Position numbers and translations under genes: made by a program
The notes under the pieces: generated by a model
The model's input: the letters and a program-made list of their open reading frames with translations, nothing else
Database searches by the model: none
What the model was told of the DNA's origin: nothing
Origin: Bacillota bacterium
GTDB lineage: Bacteria > Bacillota > Clostridia > Oscillospirales > Oscillospiraceae
NCBI GenBank assembly: GCA_023386265.1
Contig: JAEWKA010000002.1
Location: 62,001 to 126,000, forward strand
Direction of reading: 5' to 3'
DNA length: 64,000 bases
Shown: positions 16,844-23,873 of the stretch, piece after piece
Numbering within the stretch: the stretch's first letter is position 1
Layout of the letters: the number at the start of each line of letters is the position of its first letter

Positions 16844-17839
16844 TTATCTCCTTGCCTCGGAATTCTCAAAAGGCTCCAAAATTTTGTCTATCTTTTTCAT
16901 TTCCTCGTCACTTATATCCCATGTGACGCAGTGAACGTTATCTTCTAGCTGTTCTGTCGACGAAGCGCCGCCGATTATCGAGGTCACCTCCGGCTTCTGC
17001 CTAAGCCAGTTGAGCGCGAGTTCATTCATGGGACGGCCCATCTCATCCGCCAAAACCTTGATTTCTCTCGCAGCCTTCACGTATATCTCAAACTCCTTGC
17101 CGGAGAGCTTCGGGTTGGCATTGCGGATATCGTGGGACGAGAAATCAACGCCGGTGAGGAATCTGCCCGCCAACAGTCCCTGAAACAGCGGACTGTAAGG
17201 AAGGAGGGCCTGACCGTATTTGCGAACTGTGGGCAGCACCTCTGCCTCGGTTCGGTAATCCAGAGGAAGTCCGTGATAGCTGGCTGGGTTTCGCTCGAGC
17301 ATGTTGTAAAGGCTTTGCTGGCAATCGACGCCGATTAGCGTCATCATTTTTTCCACATCGTTCTGTGAAAAATTACTGAGACCGATATATCGGATCTTTC
17401 CGGCGGCTTTCATAAGTGAGAGCGCTTCGGCGGTCTCCTCGAGCGGAGTTTTGGGATCGGGCCAGTGAAGCTGATAAATATCGATATAATCGGTCTGAAG
17501 TCTGCGCAGGCTGTCGTCGATTTCCCTCAGCAGGCTATCCTTTGAAAGATTATTTTCGGTTTCGTGTTTTTCGTTCCATAACAAACCGCCCTTTGATGCG
17601 ATGAGCACCTTGTCGCGGCGTCCGCCCTCTTTCAGAGCCTTTCCCAGAATAGTCTCGGATACGCCCCAGCCATAAACAGGCGCGACGTCAAAAAGGTTGA
17701 TGCCCATGTCGATTGCCTCGTGTATGATGCGGATTGACTTTTTTTCCTCGGAGGAATCCCAGTCTCCGCCCATGTTCCAACAACCGATTCCGATAGCCGA
17801 TATCTCTTCTTTGATTCTGGACACCTTTTTGTAAATCAT
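16844..17839 (-). CDS. Aldo/keto reductase
   Basis: A 331-residue NADPH-dependent oxidoreductase with an (alpha/beta)8 barrel. The catalytic tetrad is placed as Asp in NLFDVAPVYGWG with the following Tyr, Lys in VLIASKGGLL, and His in IYQLHWPDP. The NADP-binding tail SIIGGASSTEQLEDN is present. The protein resembles AKRs acting on sugars and aldehydes. It is the first gene of the sugar operon, 5 bases upstream of the kinase gene, so it probably oxidises or reduces the incoming sugar. The ribosome site is weak (GAAAGAAGACGTGG). Confidence 0.88.
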   Translation of the reverse strand: MIYKKVSRIKEEISAIGIGCWNMGGDWDSSEEKKSIRIIHEAIDMGINLFDVAPVYGWGVSETILGKALKEGGRRDKVLIASKGGLLWNEKHETENNLSKDSLLREIDDSLRRLQTDYIDIYQLHWPDPKTPLEETAEALSLMKAAGKIRYIGLSNFSQNDVEKMMTLIGVDCQQSLYNMLERNPASYHGLPLDYRTEAEVLPTVRKYGQALLPYSPLFQGLLAGRFLTGVDFSSHDIRNANPKLSGKEFEIYVKAAREIKVLADEMGRPMNELALNWLRQKPEVTSIIGGASSTEQLEDNVHCVTWDISDEEMKKIDKILEPFENSEARR

Positions 17840-17900
17840 TTTCCACGTCTTCTTTCAATATTAAATCTTGACTACAGACGCCGATTTTTTATTGTGTCAG

Positions 17901-17929
17901 CAATATGTAACCGGTTCCATCCGTCTCAA
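17901..17929 (-). promoter_or_regulatory. Sugar operon promoter region with LacI-type operator O1
   Basis: TGTAACCGGTTCCA (17906-17919) is a near-perfect LacI-type dyad with a central CG. On the minus strand a tentative TTGAGA (-35, 17924-17929) and ATATTG (-10, 17901-17906) flank it with 17-base spacing, so a bound repressor would block RNA polymerase. Two matching sites lie at the repressor gene. The rest of the 230-base gap up to 18069 shows no further gene. Confidence 0.65.
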
Positions 17930-18069
17930 AAAAAGTTGGCTGACGCCACTGTATATTACCAACTCTTTATATTTACGAAGTTAATTCATTCAGCTCTTGC
18001 GTTTACTCAGCTCTCCGCTATAAACAGCATATGTGACTTGTTACGTGCATATTGTCGGAATCACACAGA

Positions 18070-19089
18070 TCATTTCTTTATTTTTTCGGAACCCGAAAGC
18101 TGTACGCTGTAGGGTATCATGCAGATATTGCGGGGTCTGTCGGGGTTTTCAATGCGTTCCAGCAGCATCCGCAGGGCAACGTGGCCCATTTCGTGGTTAT
18201 CACGGTAAACGCAACTGAAAGGGATTCCCAACATATCCAGAATATCGATACGGTCATTTCCAATCACCGCTATGTCCTTGCCGATTTCGATCCCGCACTC
18301 ATGAGCGGCCTTCAGAAAGCCAAGACTAGTGCTGTTGTTGCTGGTGTATATCGCCTGGGGCCAGTCGCCGGAACGAAACATGGCCTTGGAAAGTTCGTAG
18401 GCTCGGGGCGTAAGGAAATCCCCCTCAAAAACATCTTCTTCCCGCAGCTTCAGTCCGCAGTCCAGTACTCCTTGCCGGAAGCCCTCCAAACGGTCGCGCC
18501 CGATTTTGAGCTTCAAATCGCCTGTAATCACGCCTAAACGGCGGTTTCCGGCTTTGTAAAGCTCGATTGCGGCCTGATATGAGCTCTGATAGTTTTCATA
18601 AAAGACACCGTCCCATGGCATATTATCCGAATCGCGGTCCACGATAACGACCGGGATATTCAGCGCGTTCAGCTGTTTGCGCAGATTCGAGGCCATCGCG
18701 TCGTTGGAATAGTCTACGGCCGGCGAGAGAATCAGTCCCCGAACGCGCTGCTGGCTCAACGTACGCAGAGCCCGCGCCTCCTTCTCACCGTTGTCCTGAG
18801 TGTCAAAGAAAATTAGCGATAATTCATTCTGATCGGCTACCTCTGTTATCCCGTGGAGCACATCGCCATAGAACATATTGTCAATTTCCGGAACCAGCAC
18901 GCCAATTGTTGAGGTCTCCTGTCTGGAAAGACTCACCGCGCTTGCGGATGGTATGTACTGATGCTCTTTCATGACCACTTCGACCTTTTGCCGGGTCGCC
19001 TCATTGACATACCCGCTGTTGTTCAGTACGCGGGAAACGGTTGCCTTTGACACGCCCGCCAGTTGAGCAACGTCTTTAATGGTAATCAG
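18070..19089 (-). CDS. LacI-family transcriptional repressor of the sugar operon
   Basis: A 339-residue regulator: an N-terminal helix-turn-helix (ITIKDVAQLAGVSKATVSRV), the hinge region NEATRQKVEVVMKEH, then a periplasmic-binding-protein-like effector domain from about residue 60 (TIGVLVPEIDN). LacI proteins normally begin 1-3 residues before TIKDVA. The codon at that place is CTG (19087-19089), with GGAGG 9 bases upstream; the nearest ATG is 12 codons earlier, just after the predicted transcript start and without a ribosome site. I therefore infer a CTG start. It lies upstream of the sugar operon in the same orientation, and probably represses both that operon and itself. Confidence 0.85.
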   Translation of the reverse strand: MITIKDVAQLAGVSKATVSRVLNNSGYVNEATRQKVEVVMKEHQYIPSASAVSLSRQETSTIGVLVPEIDNMFYGDVLHGITEVADQNELSLIFFDTQDNGEKEARALRTLSQQRVRGLILSPAVDYSNDAMASNLRKQLNALNIPVVIVDRDSDNMPWDGVFYENYQSSYQAAIELYKAGNRRLGVITGDLKLKIGRDRLEGFRQGVLDCGLKLREEDVFEGDFLTPRAYELSKAMFRSGDWPQAIYTSNNSTSLGFLKAAHECGIEIGKDIAVIGNDRIDILDMLGIPFSCVYRDNHEMGHVALRMLLERIENPDRPRNICMIPYSVQLSGSEKIKK

Positions 19090-19108
19090 GGTAATCCACC
19101 TCCGGGTG

Positions 19109-19122
19109 TGTAACTGGTTCCA
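19109..19122. promoter_or_regulatory. LacI-type operator O2, downstream of the repressor promoter
   Basis: TGTAACTGGTTCCA matches O1 (17906-17919) at 13 of 14 bases in the same orientation. It lies about 10-23 bases after the predicted transcription start of the repressor gene and just upstream of its ribosome site, a position expected for autorepression. Confidence 0.7.
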
Positions 19123-19138
19123 CATATGATTTAGATGC

Positions 19139-19167
19139 ATTATATCTACCCAAACTAAATACGTCAA
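19139..19167 (-). promoter_or_regulatory. Promoter of the LacI-type repressor gene
   Basis: On the minus strand TTGACG (19162-19167), a 17-base spacer and TATAAT (19139-19144). The predicted transcript start near 19132 leaves a 43-base leader before the CTG start. The gap from 19090 to 19438 otherwise holds operators O2 and O3 and a terminator. Confidence 0.8.
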
Positions 19168-19243
19168 TATATACAGCACCATTTCTATATAATGTTTATA
19201 TATACCTGCATATAATTGTGGAATATGCCTATGTATTGAGCAC

Positions 19244-19257
19244 TGTAACCGATTCCT
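19244..19257. promoter_or_regulatory. LacI-type operator O3, upstream of the repressor promoter
   Basis: TGTAACCGATTCCT matches O1 at 12 of 14 bases. Its centre lies 135 bases from that of O2, with the repressor promoter between them, a layout compatible with DNA looping by a LacI-family tetramer. Confidence 0.55.
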
Positions 19258-19323
19258 TATAATTCGTCTTTTATTAAGTTTATGCAGTAAACCGGAAAAC
19301 AAATAGACTGCATTATTAGGATG

Positions 19324-19367
19324 AAAACACCTCTTTCGCGGCATAGTACAGCCGAAAAAGAGGTGTT
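19324..19367. terminator. Terminator after the SDR gene
   Basis: AAAACACCTCTTT and AAAGAGGTGTTTT arms with a further GGC/GCC pair enclose a short loop. T-runs follow on both strands. It separates the SDR gene from the repressor's regulatory region. Confidence 0.8.
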
Positions 19368-19438
19368 TTTTGCAATATATAAGTACTCGTTAAATCAATG
19401 GCGATACAGAAAAATCACTTTTACAAAATACGGCAGTC

Positions 19439-20185
19439 TCACACTATTAAGAAGCCGCCGTTAATTTGTATACACTCGCCGTTTACATAGCTGGAATCAT
19501 CGGAAGCCAGGAAGGAGACGACGGACGCGACCTCAGAGACTTGGCCCACTCTTCTCATGGGGTTGAGCATGAGCGCCATAGACATAAGCTCCTCCGGTAT
19601 GGTTTTTATCATATCGGTATCAATGAGTGACGGCGCGATAGAATTTACTGTTATGTTCTTGGGTCCGAATTCCTTAGCGAGTGTTCTGGTGAAGCTGAGA
19701 ACACCGCCTTTTGAAGCGCTGTAATTCGCCTGTCCGGCATTGCCCCATGCGGCGTTTGAACTGATATTGACTATTTTGCCGTAGTTCCTCCCGCGCATTG
19801 AGCCCGCAACAGCCTGACAGGTATAAAACATGCTGTTGAGATTGACATCAAGAACTTTGTTCCAGGTGTCAACGCTCATTTTGTGGAACATTGCGTCCTT
19901 GGTTATCCCTGCGTTGTTTATGAGAATATCAACTCTGCCGAATTTTTCGATAATTTTGCCGAAGACCGAATTAACCTCATCACGATTGGAAACATCGCAT
20001 TTCATCGCGATAACCTTTTCCCCAGAAGGATCAAGTGCTTTTGCCGTTAATTCGGCCTGCTCAAAGTCGAGGTCCAGAACTGCCAGTGCCTCGCAGCCGT
20101 CTTCAAACAGACGGGTAGCGACAGCGGCACCGATACCCTTTGCCGCCCCTGTAACAACCGCGATTTTGTTATCAAGCTTGCCCAT
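19439..20185 (-). CDS. Short-chain dehydrogenase/reductase, FabG-like
   Basis: A 248-residue classical SDR. The cofactor motif TGAAKGIGAAVA, the NNAGI motif, the catalytic Ser in VNISSNAA, and the YSASKGG Tyr/Lys pair are all present. This class includes 3-oxoacyl-ACP reductases and many secondary-alcohol dehydrogenases. Expression should depend on sigma-54: a consensus -24/-12 promoter lies about 95 bases upstream (20279-20294), and the activator gene is adjacent. That pairs it with the divergent CoA-transferase rather than with fatty acid synthesis. A ribosome site, AAAGGAG, precedes the ATG. The substrate is probably a hydroxy or keto acid or its CoA ester (inference). Confidence 0.85.
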   Translation of the reverse strand: MGKLDNKIAVVTGAAKGIGAAVATRLFEDGCEALAVLDLDFEQAELTAKALDPSGEKVIAMKCDVSNRDEVNSVFGKIIEKFGRVDILINNAGITKDAMFHKMSVDTWNKVLDVNLNSMFYTCQAVAGSMRGRNYGKIVNISSNAAWGNAGQANYSASKGGVLSFTRTLAKEFGPKNITVNSIAPSLIDTDMIKTIPEELMSMALMLNPMRRVGQVSEVASVVSFLASDDSSYVNGECIQINGGFLIV

Positions 20186-20278
20186 AATAATACTCCTTTA
20201 ATAGAAATTGAATATTCTCTTTTCAGACAGCGGTGCTACATCTTCTGCTGCCATTGAGAAGTACTATTATTTATATAC

Positions 20279-20294
20279 AGCAATAGCCGTGCCA
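20279..20294 (-). promoter_or_regulatory. Sigma-54 promoter of the SDR gene
   Basis: On the minus strand TGGCAC (20289-20294), a five-base spacer GGCTA and TTGCT (20279-20283), an exact match to the -24/-12 consensus. A start near 20268 would give a leader of about 80 bases. Confidence 0.85.
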
Positions 20295-20340
20295 GAAGTA
20301 AAACTTCATTTTTCCCCGTATTATTAATCAGAAACGGAAC

Positions 20341-20388
20341 TGAGCTATAGCAAGATGCTACTTTTGGCTAGCATTTTACCATAGCTCA
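20341..20388. promoter_or_regulatory. Dyad TAGCAAGATGCTA, likely activator site, within a larger hairpin
   Basis: TAGCAAGATGCTA (20348-20360) is the reverse complement of TAGCATCTTGCTA, which differs by one base from the dyad at 22256-22268 upstream of the CoA-transferase promoter. It lies about 55 bases upstream of the SDR -24 element. Longer arms TGAGCTAT (20341-20348) and ATAGCTCA (20381-20388) could also form a transcript hairpin after the activator gene. Confidence 0.55.
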
Positions 20389-20398
20389 TGGGTTTACC

Positions 20399-22126
20399 TT
20401 AAGTATTCAGGTTGACTTGACCTGATTTTATTTTTCTGTGAATCGTCGACGGGTATGTCCCGAGCGCCTTTGCGGCGTCGACAATGGTGCCGTGCTGGGC
20501 ATAAGCCCCCTCGATCAGTATTTTGTCTAATAAGATGTGTGCTTCGGCGAGCGGCATAATGCCCGTGACGCTTATTTTTTCTACAGGCCCTTCAGAGTCC
20601 ATATCCAGAGCATACTGAAGTTGCTGCTCGTCAACAACCCCGTCGTCGCCGAGTATAACAAGCCTCTCAACGACATTTTTAAGCTCGCGGGCGTTGCCGG
20701 GCCAGTCAAGCCTTGTCATCCTTCGCATTACCATATTACTGAGACGAATTTTCTTACTGTACTTTTTGTTAAAGTACTCGAGAAAATGCGAAACCAGCGG
20801 GACTATATCGTCGGTTCGCTCACGAAGAGGGGGTATATGTATTGGAACCACGCAAATGCGGTAGTAAAGGTCTCTCCTGAATTTCGCTGAGTTTTTTAGT
20901 TCGTTTTCGGAAAGATTGGTTGCGCTTATGTATCTGATGTCAAGCTGAACCGGAGCCGTTGCTCCTATGCGATACATCTGATTTTCCTGCACCACCCTCA
21001 GAAGCTTGCTCTGCACGGGAAATGGCAACTCGCCTATCTCGTCGAAAAAGAAGGTTCCTCCATTAGCCTCCTCGAGAAGGCCTCTTTTTCCGCCTTTGCT
21101 GGCGCCGGTAAAAGAGCCGGGGGCGTAACCGAACAGTTCAGACTCGATGAGTTGTTCAGGTACAGCGGAGCAGTTTATCGCGATAAACGGTTTATCGGCA
21201 CGACTGCTGCATCTGTGTATATATCTTGCAACCTCCTCCTTACCGACACCCGATTCACCGGTCAGGAAGATTGGTGCATCGGTCAGCGCGACCTTTGAGG
21301 ATAGTCCGAGGATATGCTCCATCTTCTTGCTGGAGCAGACGGGGTCATTCACGTCTTTATTTTTGACTAGTTTCATAAGCTGGCTGTAGTAATCGTTCTT
21401 TATTTTTTCAAGCTCATAAAGCTTATTCTCAAGCTGAACCATACGAGAAACGTCGCGGCCTGTCAGAACTACATGCTTTACGTTTTGCTCATCATCTAAA
21501 ACCGGAGTATCGGTGTAGGTCATATTAACACCGTTGCCGTACTTCATATTTTTTCTGACAGTGATCTTTTCTTGGATAGCCGTTGGATACAGAGCTTCAT
21601 GCAGATAGTGGTTTTCTTTCAGCATCTGCCCGAGGTTTTCTCCCACGGCAAAGTATTTGGAAGCGGTATTCAGCGGCAGACCATTGCAGGTGAAAATTTT
21701 CTGCATTGTTGTAGTTATACCTAAAAGCTCTCGGGAGGTTTGGTTGCATATTTCCAGATTTCCGGCAGAATCGATTACAGTCAGCCCCTCATCGACAGCT
21801 TCAAGTATCTGAGAAAGAAGCTTTGAGGAAATGGGGGTGTCTTCAAACAGTAGCACGCTGTATGGGCCGGTGCCGTCGTCGGAATTGAAAGTGCAGACAG
21901 AAACCTGAAGTTTAAAATTGCCAAGCGCAACATCTCTGCAAACAAAGCCATCCTCTGGGCTTAATACCAGATCGGGAATGAGCTCAAGTATGTTTATGCA
22001 GTTTTCAGCCTTTGATATATTCAAAAGCGTCCTGGCACTTTCGTTCGCGTGAATGATCATGCCATCCAATGCAACAATAAAAATGGGGTTTGAAACCAGG
22101 TCTGCCAGCCGTTTAAAATTCTTCAA
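20399..22126 (-). CDS. PAS-domain sigma-54-dependent transcriptional activator
   Basis: A 575-residue enhancer-binding protein. Two PAS-like sensor segments (roughly residues 5-100 and 105-240) precede an AAA+ domain with Walker A GESGVGKEEVARY, the sigma-54 contact loop GSFTGA (the common GAFTGA with Ala to Ser), Walker B GGTFFFDEIGEL, and an arginine-rich PPLRERTDDI motif. A Fis-type helix-turn-helix (DAAKALGTYPSTIHRKI) ends it. The start is TTG 22126, eight bases after GGAGGTG; the longer frame runs through that site. It should sense a small molecule through PAS and activate the two flanking sigma-54 promoters. Confidence 0.92.
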   Translation of the reverse strand: MKNFKRLADLVSNPIFIVALDGMIIHANESARTLLNISKAENCINILELIPDLVLSPEDGFVCRDVALGNFKLQVSVCTFNSDDGTGPYSVLLFEDTPISSKLLSQILEAVDEGLTVIDSAGNLEICNQTSRELLGITTTMQKIFTCNGLPLNTASKYFAVGENLGQMLKENHYLHEALYPTAIQEKITVRKNMKYGNGVNMTYTDTPVLDDEQNVKHVVLTGRDVSRMVQLENKLYELEKIKNDYYSQLMKLVKNKDVNDPVCSSKKMEHILGLSSKVALTDAPIFLTGESGVGKEEVARYIHRCSSRADKPFIAINCSAVPEQLIESELFGYAPGSFTGASKGGKRGLLEEANGGTFFFDEIGELPFPVQSKLLRVVQENQMYRIGATAPVQLDIRYISATNLSENELKNSAKFRRDLYYRICVVPIHIPPLRERTDDIVPLVSHFLEYFNKKYSKKIRLSNMVMRRMTRLDWPGNARELKNVVERLVILGDDGVVDEQQLQYALDMDSEGPVEKISVTGIMPLAEAHILLDKILIEGAYAQHGTIVDAAKALGTYPSTIHRKIKSGQVNLNT

Positions 22127-22249
22127 TTCGACAACACCTCCAAACAAAACCAATAAGCAAACTTCTTAATCTAAAATGTATACTTTTAATTCATTCAGGT
22201 CAAGAATTATTGGTCTAATTGCATACATAAATTTGAGTATAAAATAACG

Positions 22250-22274
22250 CAGGAGTAGCATGTTGCTACTCCTG
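22250..22274. promoter_or_regulatory. Perfect dyad, likely enhancer site for the sigma-54 activator
   Basis: CAGGAGTAGCA and TGCTACTCCTG are perfect 11-bp arms around TGT. The core TAGCATGTTGCTA (22256-22268) recurs with one change upstream of the SDR promoter. It lies about 117 bases upstream of the -24 element of the CoA-transferase promoter, a usual distance for enhancer-binding proteins. Confidence 0.65.
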
Positions 22275-22384
22275 AAAAGCATAAAAAAAATTTTTATTTT
22301 GTAAATTCAAACATAACAACAAAAGAACCCTCATATATTGATGATTATTAGGCCAATTACAAATAATTTAATGTCTAATTCAAT

Positions 22385-22401
22385 TTGGCACAGGACTTGC
22401 T
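22385..22401 (+). promoter_or_regulatory. Sigma-54 promoter of the CoA-transferase gene
   Basis: TTGGCAC (22385-22391), a five-base spacer and TTGCT (22397-22401), an exact -24/-12 consensus. The predicted start near 22412 gives a 45-base leader. The 330-base gap between the activator and this gene holds this promoter and the dyad at 22250-22274. Confidence 0.92.
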
Positions 22402-22456
22402 AAATTACCAGAGTACAGCGCAAGTTTAAATCAACAAGTTTTTAAGGAGGAATTTC

Positions 22457-23662
22457 ATGAATCAGAATTCAATATTGTCCGGTATCAAGGTCATTGAAAT
22501 GTCAACCTATGTTGCGGGTCCCTCATGTGCGAGAATCCTTGGAGACTGGGGAGCCGATGTAATCAAAGTAGAAACCTTCTATGGAGACGCGTGGAGATCC
22601 ATTACAGGCGGGCTTGCAACAGATGACGCGGACCCTGTTTTTGCGGCGGAAAACGCAAACAAAAGATTTATAGCTATTGATATGAAAGCGCCTGGGGGAG
22701 TTGATGTGCTTAAAAAGCTGATTTCCGACGCAGACGTATTCATAACCAATCTTCGTCCCAATGCCCTCGAAAGAGCGGGACTGACCTATGAGAAATTATC
22801 TGAAGAAAATCCCAAATTAATTTATGTGCTCGCAACGGGTTATGGCTTGGAGGGTCCGGCGAAAGATAACCCCGGTTATGATACCACCGGATTCTTTGCT
22901 CGCGGAGGTATTTCCATAAGCTTTGCGCAGAGGGACGGCGTGCCCTGCAACACGGGTGCCGGATTTGGAGACCATGTTCTTGGAACCAACCTTTTATGCG
23001 GTATACTGGCAGCTCTTTTCAACCGTGAAAAAACGGGAAAGGGTGACTTTGTTACGTCAAGTCTGTTTCAGTCTGCTGTCTATCTGCTTTCCAGTATGAT
23101 GGGGTTTTATCAAATAGGAGTTGAATTTCCAAACAGCCGCAACAATCCGCCGAATTCGCTGAACAATACATATCAATGCAAGGACGGTAAATGGATAATG
23201 CTTGCAGGAGCGAGCTGGGCGTCCTATTTACCCAAGTTCTGTGAAATCACAGGGCATAAAGATGAATTTTATTCGAATGAAGACTATCTTAATCCTATCG
23301 CGGGCCTCATATACGGGCAGGAGTTATCTAAGCTTGTTTCTGACATTATGATTGAAAAAACACGCGAGGAGTGGGCGGAAATACTCTCGGCGTCCGATTT
23401 CCCGCATGAGCTTTTGCAGGATATCCCTATGATTATGGAAGACAAGCAAGCACTTGAAAATAAGTTTATTTTCAAACATGAGTTCAGCAACGGAACATCG
23501 GCGCTGTATTCAAATACGCCCGTGTTCTTTGGCAGTCAGCCCATAACCGATTTTATTCACTCCGCCCCAGTAGGTGCCCATACCGTCGAAGTTCTCCGGC
23601 AGGCGGGATATACGGATGAGCAAATTGAAGAGCTGAAAGCCGCGGGCGCAATCGCCAAGTAA
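22457..23662 (+). CDS. Class III CoA-transferase (CaiB/BaiF family)
   Basis: A 401-residue family III CoA-transferase, which moves CoA between acyl-CoA and a free carboxylic acid. The N-terminus (GIKVIEMSTYVAGPSCARILGDWGADVIKVE) is the family hallmark, and the catalytic Asp lies in the GYDTTGFFARGG segment that follows GLEGPAKDNPGYD. AAGGAGG precedes the ATG. Transcription from a perfect sigma-54 promoter next to a PAS activator, together with the SDR, suggests induction by a specific organic acid that is activated by CoA transfer and then oxidised or reduced. No acyl-CoA dehydratase or dehydrogenase is present nearby, so the acid cannot be named. Confidence 0.9.
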   Translation: MNQNSILSGIKVIEMSTYVAGPSCARILGDWGADVIKVETFYGDAWRSITGGLATDDADPVFAAENANKRFIAIDMKAPGGVDVLKKLISDADVFITNLRPNALERAGLTYEKLSEENPKLIYVLATGYGLEGPAKDNPGYDTTGFFARGGISISFAQRDGVPCNTGAGFGDHVLGTNLLCGILAALFNREKTGKGDFVTSSLFQSAVYLLSSMMGFYQIGVEFPNSRNNPPNSLNNTYQCKDGKWIMLAGASWASYLPKFCEITGHKDEFYSNEDYLNPIAGLIYGQELSKLVSDIMIEKTREEWAEILSASDFPHELLQDIPMIMEDKQALENKFIFKHEFSNGTSALYSNTPVFFGSQPITDFIHSAPVGAHTVEVLRQAGYTDEQIEELKAAGAIAK

Positions 23663-23717
23663 ACATATGAAGTTATAGATTCTGGAATAAATATTTTCTG
23701 TTTGCATTGAAAAACGA

Positions 23718-23756
23718 ACAAAATGACTTGAACTGTGGTGGTTCAAGTCATTTTGT
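23718..23756 (+). terminator. Terminator after the CoA-transferase gene
   Basis: ACAAAATGACTTGAAC (23718-23733) and GTTCAAGTCATTTTGT (23741-23756) are perfect 16-bp arms followed by TTTTAT. Confidence 0.9.
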
Positions 23757-23873
23757 TTTATATTAATTGATAGACTGCGGTAGAAAATAATCGCGGTTTC
23801 TGATAAAATCATTTGGGTAGGATAGGTAGAAAGATACCTGCCAAAAACAAAGCCAATTACTGAAGGAGAAACG

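Noticed and set aside
15924..16934. A 336-codon plus-strand open frame
   Set aside because: It lies fully antisense to the FGGY kinase and aldo/keto reductase genes, which have clear catalytic motifs; its translation is Arg/His-rich with no domain and no ribosome site.
18070..19344. A 424-residue version of the LacI regulator starting at 19344
   Set aside because: The extra 85 residues translate across the terminator, operators and promoter, and precede a complete LacI N-terminus.
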